NCBI RefSeq assembly: GCF_035083965.1
Contig: NC_089722.1
Coordinates: forward strand, 24,364,142 to 24,428,141
DNA: 64,000 nt
Source of the DNA: Branchiostoma lanceolatum
Taxonomy: Eukaryota; Chordata; Leptocardii; Amphioxiformes; Branchiostomatidae
Direction: 5' to 3'
This document shows, one piece after another, positions 11,590 to 23,499 of the stretch. Within the stretch, counting starts at the first letter, position 1. Each line of letters begins with the position of its first letter. The notes below the pieces were generated by a model. The model worked only from the letters and a program-made list of their open reading frames with translations. It was not told the DNA's origin and did not search any database. The position numbers were made by a program, and so were the translations under genes.

Positions 11590-14500
11590 ATGACTGACTG
11601 CAGTGATTTGGACAGGTCGGTTGGTGTTTGTTTGTCCTTGCTACTGGTGTCATGATTGGCACTTGTTTTTACTTTAAGGTATTTAGCACCATGTTCTGAT
11701 GTCCCACAACCAGTTTAGATACATGTGTTAGTCACAAGATGCTTGGGCTATATGTTTAAAGGTTAAAGGGATGACAGAAACATGTATGGTTTCCATGATC
11801 ACAAGACAAAAGGTCAAACACAGTTTCAGGATTATTAACTGGCACACATTTTTACAAGTGACTGTTATACTTATAGGATAAAAAGAAGATCCATAACATT
11901 TACGCCAGCTTACAATGTTACGTAGCATGTTTTGAACCTGAGGCCAGTCTGGACAGACACATTCTATCCATGTCAGGTTGTGTATGTGTGAGGGTGTGTT
12001 TCCCATCTATAGCCATGGCACCTGGGTGTCAGATGGGCTGGGAAGTATTTTGAGGGGGTACCAGTCAATGACCTGAGGTAACTGCAGGTCGTGTCTACTG
12101 CAGAGGCTTGCAGGAGTCAGCATGCTAAAGAAGTGGTGAAAAACATGGGGTATAAGACCCCGTTCTTACAAAGTTTTGTGAATAGAGATTCACCCATGCA
12201 CGGGATTGATCCCGATTCACGACTCCTGGTGTGTACGGGGCCTTGCTTGTAAAAGGAATATTTGTTGAAAATAGAAAATGGGACAGATTTGGTCAAAGTG
12301 CACGAGGTAATCGTGTAGACCATGTTCATACCAGATTTTGCAAGTCAGGATTCACCCAGGCACAGGATTGATCCTGGTTCAGGGCTCCTGTCATGAACGG
12401 GGCCTTGCTTGTAATGGAATATTTGTTGAAAATAGAAAATGGAACAAATTTGGTCAGAGTGAACGTGGTAATCGTGAGGGCCATTTGAAATGTGCAAATG
12501 GTCAAAATGGTATTACTTTTGATTGACTTCATTCTGACACCGAGGTAAATTTGCCCAGAAGAAGTTTTCGGCTTTGTTACATTTGCTTCACTCACTCTGA
12601 TTGCCAACATCACAGTCAATCTGCCAAATTCTTCGATCATCACACAATTTTGTAAGACTTCTATTTAACAGCCTTACAACTAAGAAGTTACATTTGTATT
12701 TACAATGAGAAAAGTGCATCTAAATTGGCTTGTATAACACCATGCCAGGTTACACCAAACCTGCGCCTTCAATTACCCAGCATGCCCTTTCACCCACCTC
12801 TGACAACCACAGTGTAGAATTGAATTTTGTGGCGTCATTTACTGTAATGGTTTTAACGATTTCTTTTCAATCTTTCAAACCGCTAACAGACAAATAGAGC
12901 AGCTTCGGCGCTGCGAAATCATCAAGGAGGGAGAGGTAAAGGCTCTCTGTGGTAAAGCAAGGTAACTATGTTTCTTCTATTTTTTCTGTACTAGTTAACT
13001 GACATTTTAAGGTGTCCACTATCTGTGTACATGCACTATCTGGTTTTACATGAATGAAACTGTTGTATTTTGTTTGTTTATATTATTGTTTTGTAACATT
13101 GTTTTGATTTGTTATACTTGTATCCTGTAACATTTCGAGTATTATCAACATCACGTATATCCTATAATATTTTGATTATTGATTGATAGGAGAAAAAAAT
13201 CAATTAGATTGTTGAGTAACAACGTATTTCTGTTGAAACAAACAAGCCAAGTACAGTTCACAAATTGTCAGTACCAATGTACAAGCATTGTTCTGATGGT
13301 TGAAGTTATCTGAATCTCTCATTTCACAGGGAAATCCTTATAGAAGAAAGTAATGTCCAAAGGGTAGACTCACCAGTTACTGTGTGTGGGGACATCCACG
13401 GGCAGTTCTATGATCTTAAGGAACTTTTCAAGGTAAGAAATGTAGCAAGAAACATCCTTGAGTCAAAAAATTTAATTAAAACTATTCCTCAGTCTCACAC
13501 CAAAATTTTAGACGAGGCCAGGTTACTATTATTGTCACTGTTGACACCGAGATCTCTGTATCTTAAGCCTTTGGAAGACATAGGTTTATGTCTTTCTCTA
13601 ATCCATTTGATGAGCTTGTCCATGCAAGTCAGATCGCTAGAGAAAGTAGAGAAATGCAGAACACAAAGCTACGGTCACTGTCTACCGTCAGTAACTGTAG
13701 TAACTGTAGAAGAGATCCCTGCAACAGATTATGGACACCAAATAATTTGTACCATTGAAAAAGTCTCCTTTTGTGCCAAAGTATAATAGTCAAGGCGGTA
13801 GGTTCAAAAATTTGCTCCGATGATGATAGAAACCCAGGGCTCAAAATTCGTTTTTGGAAATAAGCGCACTGGTGCACCTAACTTAAAGATTTAGTTGCAC
13901 AGAAAGAATTTTTGGGTGCACAACATAAAGTAAAATGTCTGCAAAACTTCTGATTATAAACCTTACTCCTGTCTAGTGCAGCTTATTCTGCACATTAAGT
14001 GCACAGTTACAGGCATACAGAAAAAGATGTGTGAATTGTCTGTAAGATTTACCAAGGGACATGTTTTTGTTTATTCCCAGGTTGGGGGGGATGTGCCAGA
14101 CACTAACTACCTGTTCATGGGGGATTTTGTAGACAGAGGGTTTTACAGTGTGGAGACATTCCTGTTGCTACTTGCTCTTAAGGTAAGTTCTGATTTTTTC
14201 TTTGCTTTGGCTTAAACATATACTGTAAGTCTACTTAGATCCGCAGGGCCTAAAATCCGCGGTTTCGGGCAAATGGAAAATCCGCGGTGGTTCTAAATTC
14301 GCGCTGGGCGATGAGTAGAAAAAACAGCAACTGAATACTGCCATCAGAAAATGCTTGTTCAATTTTTTAAAATAAAAAATGTTACGAAGGTCGCTACAAA
14401 ACTGCTTCAAAATCGTCATAAAATGCGGTCTACGCCGAAACTGTGACGGGGACTTCCCGCCTTGTGATCACGTGAAATCTTGCAGTCAACCAATCAGAGC

Positions 14501-17500
14501 ACAGTTTTTCTGACTCGAACCAATCAGTGCTTAGAACAGCGGTAAACATGAGTAAACAAAGATGGCGGCCCGGCCCTGCCGCTAGCGCGCCGTATTTTGA
14601 AGTAAAATCACGGCGTAAAATACGAGTCATCTACGCTACGTAAGCAGAATTTTCACGGGAAAAAAAATAAAGGAATAGATTCTCCACCGAATACGACCAC
14701 AAATGGCGGCAAATGGCGGCAAATCACAGCGTAGGGACTCACATGCTCGGGTGAAAATCTTGTTTTTCTTTACGTATTTTTGCTCGCTTTCTTGAAAAAC
14801 AGGTTTTTAATGAGATCAACGTATGTCAGAGGCACCGATATCGATTGTTTGCAAGCATAACAATAGCAAGAAACAAAAGAGTGTGATTGTACAACGGTAG
14901 ACGGCGTCCCCAAGCCCGTAACAACAATGCAAAGCCCAAATTGTGGCGTGTATGTCGATAATTATTTTCTGATTTCTCGGTAAATTACTACTGTATATGT
15001 GTAGCGGTCGGGAGTAGCGACGCCGCTCGGCCAAACTTCTGCGAATCATATGTAATATCACATGTTTACACGTATGTACTGTGTAAAAGTTTGTCATGTT
15101 TTACACAATCGCATGCATTGTTTATGTGTCGCTTTTCCCTGAAGTCGAGCTCACTCGTAAATGTGGGGAGGGGGGCAAAAGTATGATAAACATATCCGCG
15201 GGGAAAATTGATTCGCGGCGCAGAGGTCGCCGCGGATTCCGCGGATCTAGTTATACCGCGGATCTAAGTAGACTTACAGTAATACCTTTAGCGCACTGAA
15301 GTAGCCGTTTGGCACCCAATTCCCTATCGTTTACAGAGTTAGGCAGCAGGGAGAAGGTTAAGCTTGGAAGCACTCCAGTTCTCACTATGAAACCTTATAG
15401 TAGAAAAAAAGGACTTTTGAAACTCTGTCAAGGGGTTTTATCTCAACCAGATATCAGTATCATAAGCCTTTGGAGGACATTGGTCTGTGTCTTTCTCTAA
15501 TCCATTTGATGAGCTTGTCCATGCAAGTCAGATCGCTAGAGAAAGTAGAGAAATGCAGGACACAAAGCTACGGTCACTGTCTACCGTCAGTAACTGTAGA
15601 AGAGATCCCTGCAACAAATAGTAATGCGACTTTATAGTTCTAGTTGTATTTGATTGGTGCAGTTTCTAAAATTCCCACGCATTTGCCGGTAGGTTCGTTA
15701 TCCAGACCGTATTACGCTGATCAGAGGCAACCACGAGAGTCGACAGATCACTCAGGTGTATGGGTTCTACGACGAGTGCCTGAGGAAGTACGGGTCCATC
15801 ACGGTCTGGAGATACTGCACCGAGATCTTCGACTACCTCAGCTTGTCAGCCATTATAGACGGAAAGGTGGGCTGGTTAATGAACTCAAGGTTACATTGTG
15901 GCTCAAACAATAGCATATTCACCATTACAGCCTCCAATATATTATGATACTGTGCAATGTACTTCATGTAGTGCTTACACAAGGGGGTGGGCAGGTAGAA
16001 TTTTGCGGTGGTTTTACGTTTGTGGTAAAGAGGTCACTGCAAAAGCAGCGAAAATTTCACAATTTACAGTAATCCTTATTTAAGTAGGGGGTCCAAAGTA
16101 AGACCATTAGGCAATCAGGACTTTGACAGATTAGTAACTATAGGGGGTATCTCACTGGACTTTGCCGAATTGCGCCAAAGTGCAAAAGGCATATGCAAGT
16201 GCTGCAATCCAGCACTAATCGGCATCAGTCTGCCCCAATTTGTCACCTGAAATTGCAAATTTTCAAAAATTTTTAAAGATTTACAACTGGCAAAATAGCG
16301 CAAATGGGCGACAAATCTTAATCATATTTTAATTATTTCTAGTTCAGTGCCAACACCTCGATTTCCAATATAGTTACCTTGTATTTGATCCAGAGCAGTG
16401 CGATAGTGCTTTTGACATAGGGCTATGTGAATTTGGACTAAAAGTTTGTTTCTTCATGTTTCAGATTTTCTGTGTACACGGAGGCCTGTCCCCATCCATC
16501 CAGACATTAGACCAGGTAAGTAATGCCACAATCACAATACATGAACTTTTCACAAACGATGATTTCGACAAAGAAGATAAATTCGACGGAGAGAAAAAGA
16601 GATTCATGTCTTTCTCTAATCCATTTGATGAGCTTGTCCATGCAAGTCAGATCGCTAGAGAAAGTAGAAAAATGCAGGACACAAAGCTACGGTCGCTGTC
16701 TACCATCAGTAGCTGTAGAAGAGATCCCTGCAACAGATTATAGACATCAAATCGGTAGGGAGAAAATGGAGTGTACGAGGTGGTTTTAAGTTCACGTTTG
16801 AGACAATAGTAGCTCTACAGAAATACAGGCAGAAATGTTTGCGGTGGTTTTAAGTTCGTGGTGAAGAGCTTACCGCAAAAACAAAACCACTTTGAACATT
16901 TCTGCATTTACAGTATATCGAACCATAACAAGCTGGAAAAGTCTTTGAACTCCAACAAACTGTCTTGTTTCTGTAAGTATAAGATGATTTTTTATGAGAA
17001 CAAGGAACTCACAGTGCTTCATATGACATTCTTTAATATACCTGTTGATTGAAGATTGATGATTCTTAACTCTCTCCATTTTCCCCCACAGATTCGCACA
17101 ATAGATAGAAAACAAGAGGTTCCCCACGACGGTCCCATGTGTGACTTGCTGTGGTCCGACCCAGAGGATACCCAGGGGTGGGGGGTCAGCCCCAGGGGGG
17201 CGGGGTACCTGTTTGGCAGCGACGTGGTCGCGCAGTTTAACGCCGCTAACAACATTGACATGATCTGTCGAGCGCATCAGCTGGTGATGGAAGGGTACAA
17301 GTGGCACTTTAACGAGACGGTCCTGACGGTCTGGTCAGCTCCTAACTACTGCTATAGGTGAGGAACTTTCTGTCACAACCTTCATATACATGTACATACT
17401 GCTTCTTTGTAATTGGATTTTCCCTTAAGTGACCAAGGATCAAGACAAGCTTTTTGTGTTTATATTATCTCTTGATATCTCTATACTGTAAAATTCATGT

Positions 17501-17896
17501 ACTTCTGCGGTGGTTTTAATTTGGATAGGTGGGAAGAGATTTTCGCTGTGTTATGAATTCGCAGTTGAAACAATTCTGTAGTACAGTATTCCTACACGGG
17601 AGACATATTCCCAGTGTCATGAAGTCCCCGTGGAGCAGCCGCCATGAAAACCACCGAAGTAAAACCACCGCCAAAGTTTCAAGATTCACAGCATGTGATT
17701 TCCATATGTACACTGTAATAAACAAGAAAGTGAAGCCTGATGTTAATGCTGTTTGTTTCTCCCCAGGTGTGGAAATGTAGCGGCCATACTAGAACTAGAC
17801 GAACACTTGCAGAAGGACTTTACCATCTTCGAAGCAGCACCTCAAGAAGCCAGAGGCATTCCTTCCAAGAAACCTCAGGCCGACTACTTCTTGTAA
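11590..17896 (+). CDS. PPP4C: Serine/threonine protein phosphatase 4 catalytic subunit, complete (307 aa)
   Basis: PPP-family metallophosphatase acting in nucleus and cytosol with PP4 regulatory subunits in DNA-damage response, centrosome and splicing functions. Eight coding exons: 11590-11615, 12890-12961, 13330-13432, 14081-14182, 15693-15866, 16465-16515, 17092-17357, 17767-17896. They sum to 924 nt, the same 307 residues as the human protein. Signature metal and catalytic motifs are intact: GDIHGQ, GDFVDRG, RGNHESR, and the C-terminal-half histidines in ICRAHQLV and [12 protein letters not shown]. It ends in ADYFL, the methylatable PP4/PP2A-type carboxyl end. [10 protein letters not shown] near the N-terminus and [17 protein letters not shown] identify PP4 rather than PP2A or PP6. 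The start MTDCSDLDR is chosen because it joins in phase to exon 2. Introns carry many repeats. Confidence 0.97.
12150..12485 (+). repeat. ~170-bp tandem duplication in PPP4C intron
   Basis: Two adjacent copies (about 12150-12315 and 12316-12485) share GATTCACCC, GATTGATCC, ACGGGGCCTTGCTTGTAA, AATATTTGTTGAAAATAG and GGTAATCGTG. Each contains a short internal inverted repeat around GGGATTGATCCC or AGGATTGATCCT. Confidence 0.8.
13566..13740 (+). repeat. Coding-like intronic repeat, copy A
   Basis: This is one of three copies of a ~140-bp sequence in PPP4C introns (others at about 15464-15617 and 16603-16746). In one frame it reads [18 protein letters not shown], then [18 protein letters not shown] and CRRDPCNRL. 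The reading frame is open in all copies. Copy A has an extra SNC triplet repeat and continues to a stop after NNLYH. The source is unknown. Confidence 0.75.
14223..15279. mobile_element. ~1.06 kb DNA transposon-like element with TA target duplication
   Basis: Inverted ends CTGTAAGTCTACTTAGATCC and GGATCTAAGTAGACTTACAG are flanked by TA on each side (14221-14222 and 15280-15281). Sub-terminal GCGG/CCGCGG motifs occur at both ends. The interior is unusually GC-rich for this intron (GATGGCGGCC, CCAATCAG twice) but I find no transposase ORF, so it is probably non-autonomous. Confidence 0.85.
15285..15364 (+). repeat. Second copy of the FLOT2 3' UTR dispersed repeat
   Basis: This matches 3548-3634 (TGAAGTAGCCGTTTGGCACC, TTACAGAGTTAGGCAGCAGG, GAAGGTTAAG) and lies immediately right of the transposon at 14223-15279. 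Confidence 0.75.
15464..15617 (+). repeat. Coding-like intronic repeat, copy B
   Basis: Copy B shares AGCCTTTGGA(A/G)GACAT with copy A upstream and the [18 protein letters not shown] frame, ending at a TAG after DPCNK. See copy A at 13566. Confidence 0.75.
16603..16746 (+). repeat. Coding-like intronic repeat, copy C, in frame with a PPP4C exon
   Basis: The upstream PPP4C exon (16465-16515) stays open through its donor and into this copy, ending at TAG 16741-16743. If the intron were retained, the protein would gain about 76 residues ([20 protein letters not shown] at the start) including [19 protein letters not shown], and lose the C-terminal third of the phosphatase. Confidence 0.7.
16750..16918. 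mobile_element. MITE-like sequence with GGTGGTTTTAAGTTC motifs
   Basis: Two GGTGGTTTTAAGTTC(A/G) motifs (about 16780 and 16843) and a right end ATTTACAGTATA. Related motifs occur at about 16006, 17509 and 42940 (GGTAGTTTTAAGTTTGC). It is probably a decayed member of the CTGTAA-ended families in these introns. Boundaries are uncertain. Confidence 0.5.
17486..17691. mobile_element. ~206-bp MITE in the last PPP4C intron
   Basis: The left end CTGTAAAATTCATG..GCGGTGGTTTTAA pairs with the right end (reverse complement CTGTGAATCTTGAAA..GGCGGTGGTTTTAC). The arms are about 34 bp and no ORF is present. Confidence 0.75.
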
Positions 17897-20610
17897 TTCC
17901 TCTTAAGATGTTATCAACTGCAGCCCTGTTCCTTATAAGACACTGTGACGTCTTGTGCTGAGAGTTTAAGAAGGGAGGATGAGTATTCCTTCTTCTGGGG
18001 ATCATGACTTGAGTTTTGGGACCTTACTGAAAAAGTTTTAGGATAACATTTATATTTGTTGCACTTGAAACAGGACAAACAGGAAATGGAGTAGTGACTA
18101 GGCAAAAGAAATGCAAATCTAAGATCTTGACACTTCACAGGAAATACAGTTCTCAGAGATTAAGACATATGGCACCCCTCATCTGAGGATGTGGATTGTC
18201 TTTACCTCCCCTTACTGACTCCCAAGGTAAGGAGCTAGTAAGGAAGGAAAAGAAGACTTCTTACCATATCTTCTCTCTAAGAAGTGGTCTTTCTTTGAAG
18301 TGTGATTAACTTCAAGACAAACTCGATTTTTTTTTGAGAGTCGTTGTAGTCCTTCCAAAAACACACATGAAATTGTTTCTACTTCTTAATCCATGCCAAT
18401 TACTAACTTACTGAAAATATAAGACCAAATAAATATCATAAAAAAGGGAGGAGTCTTTTCAGTGTATTATTCGCCATTGATACATGAACACTCTTCCTTA
18501 TTGGACAGGGTAGCAGATTCAAGTTCCTTTGCACAAGCCTTTCAGGTTTTACTTGGCATTCTGGTATCTAGTTCAGTGGCACAGATCATGCTCAATACAG
18601 GACCAGGAAATATCTGGAACAAGTTAGTTCGCATCTCTTTCTTGTACCTTATTCTGTTTATATATATATGTATATGTTAGTATCTGTGGTATGTATTGTA
18701 AGGTTCGGTTTCACGTGCAGCAAATTGACTTCTTGACCTTGGACCTTATGTCTGGGCCACTACAAAAAGCTCCTTGCTCTCTTGACTCCCCAAGTACAAA
18801 CTGGACCCAGGCACCACTGACTCCTGCTGCAAGGAAAGACACCAGAAGGAAAATCTATTTTAGTCTTTGATGTCAGCTGTGCTGGGAAAGGAGGAAATAT
18901 TTTCTGAAAATGACACTCAATTTGTCAATGGTACAGTTTCTTTATATGTTGGTTCTGTGGGAATTTGAATGGCGAAGGGGGAATAAAGTGAAAAAGAATT
19001 AGTTTTTACTTGTATATAAAGCCGAGAAATAGTGTCGTATCTTGTCACATTTGTCTTAAGCTACTGCACCTTAGAGAATTAAGGAGACGTTAGAATATTA
19101 TGCACTGTGATTATTCTTTTGCACTGCCATGTTACTTTTCTGTGTACATGTATCTGTTTTATATTATGGAGCCACAAGTTATGTCATGAATGGAAAATGT
19201 TAATCTTCATACCAATTGTTTAAAAAATGCAGTTACCTTGCGACAGTTGTGATAATGTTTCATGCTATACTGTGACTTCTTGGTATGATTTTATGTCACA
19301 CGGTACTAGTGCGCTATTCAAACACTCAAAACTCACATTGTTATGAAATTATGTGTTGTAACACAGAAATGCAAATGTCAAATATCAGCATAGGGGCAGT
19401 CATGAAATACTTTTGAAACATATTTTTACTTAAGCAGCTGGCAAGAGGCATTGCTATTATACAACATTTAGGAGCCTGTTGTCTACTGAAAGGCATTTTA
19501 GAATAAAGGCTTCACCAAACACCTTTCCAATCAGACATAGTGGTGAAGTCAGCAGACCTACAGTGAAGATGTGAAACATTTTGAGAAACGCAGAGCAGTC
19601 TTAAAACTATTACAGCTAGGTGGTGTTCTAAAACACGGAAAACTGGCAGTTCTCAAATGACTTGGAAAATATTTCAGTTAGGGTCTTCTTGGACAATTTA
19701 TGTTTGCCATGTAAACAAATTGTATCAAAAGTATTTTAAACCAGGCATACAGCAATATGGAAGTAACTCTTGTAATGACTTGTTTATGAGCAGTTTGTGT
19801 GTATTTGGATGACTATATTCTTTGGTTGTTGATTATACATGTATTATCTTGTGTTGTATGTATAATATACAAGCTGAGGTATAACCGTCCGCCCTGTAGC
19901 TGCTAGACAGAAATATACAGGAATACTACGTAACTAACTACCATGATGTAAACAATGATTTTTCTCTGGGTCATTCCATTTAGAAAGAAGGTTCTAGGGG
20001 GATCTATTTGAAATCAAAAGAAAGTGAGTATTTGAAAGTCCTTTCCCCCAACCTCTGAACTTTCTAAATGGATTTGTGTATCATTACTGTAATGTACCTA
20101 CTCCCTTCCCTACCAAAGGTAAACATATTTAATGTACATTTGCCCGTTTTCTGCAATTGCCCCCACCTTATATTTTCACGGCGCAAGACAGATCCTTACA
20201 ACATGGAGATCCACATGTGTAGCTGTGCAGATGTTAGTTCATAGGGAGATATGTGACTTTTTATTTGTGGAGAAACAAGTGTCCAAATAAACCGAGAAAC
20301 AGTTTCTACTTGCCATTGTCATGTGTGTTTTGTTGTCCTGAAGCTTATCTTGTGTGTGTATGTGTGAGCCAGCACTTGTATTCTGCCTTGGACAGTGTCC
20401 GGATGTGGAGAATGTGTAGTTGTCATAACACCAACTGGAGAATGTCTTGTGGACAATGTCTTGCTATAATTGCAATGAGGTTGATGACACAACTTGTGAA
20501 AAGCTACTAAATCATCATCTACCATCTTTCTAATTCCGGTAATGTCCAGCGGCCAAAAAAATCGGCCATCACTGTCATTCACACAGAAGCCCACACTCAA
20601 ACATAGAGAC
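17897..20610 (+). other. PPP4C 3' UTR and intergenic sequence
   Basis: AT-rich, with no recognisable coding exons. Possible AATAAA signals lie near 18428, 18982 and 19502. Nothing else could be supported. Confidence 0.4.
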
Positions 20611-20620
20611 ACAAATTTAC

Positions 20621-20735
20621 CGAAGACTCTCCGAATCGTATACCGTGGCCGCTGTAGCGGACATGGTTGTTGACGGAATTTTCCCCGTGGATCAAAAGCG
20701 ACTTCTATTATTGGATTGCAGTACTGCAGCGCCAT
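20621..20735 (-). CDS. Candidate first coding exon, unrecognised
   Basis: ATG at 20735 on the minus strand (context ATAATGGCGCTGC) opens a frame starting MALQYCNPIIEVAFDPRGKF and reaching a donor TTCG|GTAAAT at about 20620. Composition is GC-richer than its surroundings. I found no convincing downstream exon and recognise no family, so it could be a chance ORF in a promoter-like island. Confidence 0.2.
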
Positions 20736-20868
20736 TATGACCGCATGCTGCTGTAATATCAATAACCGCTAGATGTCCACGGGGTCAACGGAGGGTTTGA
20801 TAAAGTGTTATAATCGTATAATATAGGTAAGCTTATGTTAGAGGTTATGATTAGAAACATAAGTCAAG

Positions 20869-21036
20869 AGTTCAAGCAGATGAGCGGTCTCGGCCATTTT
20901 GTTGCTCTTTTACCACATTTCTTTTTTCTGATTTCCTAACGGTGCGCGAGAGGAAAATTGGAAACAGCCGTAGAAATGCCGAAAAGGCCGCACCCGACCG
21001 ACAAAATAGCCCCGACCGCTTCATCTGCTTGGAGAG
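20869..21036. mobile_element. Foldback element of the CTCCAAGCAGA family
   Basis: The left end AGTTCAAGCAGATGAGCGG continues into CGGCCATTTTGT; the right end reads ACAAAATAGCCCCGACCG then CTTCATCTGCTTGGAGAGA. The arms are about 35 bp and the total is about 168 bp. Confidence 0.75.
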
Positions 21037-21437
21037 AAGATCACAGAAGCGGCATTTTGCCCAACTGTCCGGAATGCCCTTTTTGTTTTGAGTAAAAATG
21101 AATGAACAAATGTGTTTGAAACTACCAACGAACCGTTCGGCACGCGTGATGATCTTTGTTCCTACATGTATATAACAAAGGGCTGATTGGTGTATCGCAT
21201 GATCAGCAAAAGGCCGCACTGAGAGCACACAAAAAAGATAAGAAAAAAGAAGATGTCTAATTTCTTACATCTAAGAATGTTGTGAAATAATTGAACACAC
21301 ATAACAAACAATTCATCCTCTATCATTGTTATTTCATTAGAAGGAAGGTTGTAGGTATGACGGTGTTCAGATGTTTATCATATGAACGGATGGACAGTCA
21401 AATAAAAGGCCAAAGTTGTCAGAGGAAATCCGATGAG

Positions 21438-22796
21438 GTCTCCAAGCAGATGTTGGGCTGAAAGATCGTTATGTTTCTGGGTAACGACCATGCGTCTCTG
21501 GCAGTCCCTTACCCAATGTAAACAGATGAACAGTTGAGTACAAGGCCAAAGTTTTTAAGGGAAAACGGGTTATGTCCACATATATCCTTAATCTACTCAT
21601 TACGTACTTGCTTTTTTAACAGCTACGATATGTTAACTGTTGTGTAGCTGTATGGTGAGAAAAGAAACGTGCTTCAACGGCCTTCAAAATTGCCTCTTTA
21701 ATTCAAAGGTGATAGACACCTGTTATGTCAATCCTTCCACAATAAACCTTTACAAATAAGTTATACCTCTTTAGAACGTTAACCGACCGATCCTGCAAGA
21801 CGGTAGCTGTTCTGCTTCCTTCGAGACAAAAAATATCATTTCCCAGTGCCATGGCCAGTTTTGAGTCCACACTGCTGTAGGGTCCTGCATTGAGACCTGG
21901 GGACCTCCCCATGTGAATTCTAGGCAACTCTACAAAGAAAAACGCTGCGATCCGTGACAACAAATTAAACCCTTAAGCCCAAGCGTGTTTATTTTGTGGT
22001 CGTGACCTTTCAAGTCGTCTGTCATCACGGTCGCCGTGAAGTCATTTAGACCGTGCCGTGTAAGGGGAAGTGGCGCAGGATCTGTAGGGTCGACACTTGG
22101 TAGCCTATAGATCACAGCGTTCCTCTTCACTACACTTGGCAGCTGACTGTAGCTAGTTCGTTAAAAACATATAATGGTCGATTCATTCGCCCCTTTAAAG
22201 GAAAAAAGGTGGTGCCAACGTCTACTGGTAGCTTACTCACGACAGATTCAAATCCGCGGACCGAGCAATGCAGTTCAAGCAGATATTGAGAAGAAACGTT
22301 CTAACATTGATCAGCTCAGGTGAGATTGACTGGTTGTGGAAAAGAATTACCTATTGATATTACTGTATAAGAATCATCTAACCGCACGTTTTTCTGACAG
22401 GCGCTGGGATGGCCTCCGATCCCAAGTAGCTGATGACATGAAAAAACAAATCTTTCCTCCCAATATCTGAATGGAGATTACATCGAGTGTGCTTGCTTTG
22501 AATTTGAATATACGTGATAACATTGCATGTATCGAATTGCCAACCGAAATGACACAGATACTAGTACGTGTTTTCAACATCAGAACTGACACGTTCGTAT
22601 CTGGAGGTAATATTTTGTATAAAAGCTGGAATGGTAGTCATTTCGAAGGAAAATATTCCCTCGATGAAATACATAAAAGAACTAATATTAATATCTAAAC
22701 AGCTGAATATGGCAACGTTTTCTGACCAATGCAGCAGAAAAGCCGGTTAGTCATAAATCGTTACGATTTCCCCCCTGACATCTGCTTGGAGAGTAA
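21438..22796. mobile_element. Possible 1.36 kb element with CTCCAAGCAGATGT ends
   Basis: GTCTCCAAGCAGATGTTGGG followed by AAAGATCGTTATG at the left, and CGTTACGATTT..ACATCTGCTTGGAGAG at the right, form imperfect inverted ends. The two halves could instead be independent solo ends. The minus-strand candidate exons at 21754-22130 would lie inside. Confidence 0.4.
21754..22130 (-). CDS. Candidate exon pair or gene fragment, unrecognised
   Basis: On the minus strand an ATG at 22130 opens MKRNAVIYRLPSVDPTDPAP. Downstream, a TTTTTCTTTGTAG acceptor at about 21930 precedes an open stretch containing RIHMGRSPGLNAGPYSSVDS and SRTATVLQDRSVNVLKRY, ending near an AAG|GT at about 21754. Codon pattern looks coding but no complete gene or known family could be built. 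It may be a gene fragment carried by the surrounding element. Confidence 0.2.
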
Positions 22797-23082
22797 GCTA
22801 GAATAACATAGACAGTACACTTTCCAAGCTACGTCCGAGGAAATACGATATTATCTGTCTAAATATACACGTACATGGCATACAAACCTGTGTTTATCTG
22901 TGAGTGTAATTCTAGTCACGGTTATCATGAGGGTGGGGGGATATTGAGAACATGCTAACCTGTACATATATAAATCTGACCTGTCAGTAAGTGCCTAAAG
23001 GGTCATGAATGCCAACCCGGGCTGCCAAAACGGGCCGCTTCATCATACAGCAGTAGCAGAAGCGCTGGGGGAAGGTTTACAG

Positions 23083-23208
23083 TAATCTCCAAGCAGATGT
23101 TGGGGATGGAAAATTGTAAGGTTTTTTTTGGTCGACTTTCCGGAGGTGGATTTTCAGAAAAGCCGACCAGTCGACAGATTTTCCACCCCAACGTCTGCTT
23201 GGAGATTA
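23083..23208. mobile_element. Foldback element of the CTCCAAGCAGA family
   Basis: About 126 bp. TAATCTCCAAGCAGATGTTG at the left pairs with CAACGTCTGCTTGGAGATTA at the right, with GGTCGACT/AGTCGAC in the inner arms. The whole element folds on itself. Confidence 0.85.
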
Positions 23209-23456
23209 GGTTACAGGGCTTGTATGTGGAAATGTTGTTATAAAGTTTTCTAGTTTTATTTTTTTATGTTAACTTCTTCTGCAAATTATATCGTTTCCAC
23301 ATTGACTCCCAGTGAAATGTTTCACTAGTGGTCCTCAGAATTTATAACCAGAACCCCGAATTCTTCTTGGTCAAACCGTTGCTGGGGAGCAGCGGACACA
23401 GGGTCTATAGCGGACACAGAGGCACGGCGGATACGGGATCCCAAGCAGATACGTGG

Positions 23457-23492
23457 CGCCCCCCCCCCCCAAAAAAAAAATTGAAAAAAAAA
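23457..23492 (+). repeat. Low-complexity C-run/A-run
   Basis: A run of C followed directly by runs of A separated by TTG. Likely length-variable; a solo CCAAGCAGAT motif lies just upstream at about 23443. Confidence 0.7.
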
Positions 23493-23499
23493 CACGCTG

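Noticed and set aside
20319-20762. 147-codon minus-strand ORF
   Set aside because: Most of it reads simple, low-information sequence; only the first ~38 codons with a donor are kept as a weak candidate exon.
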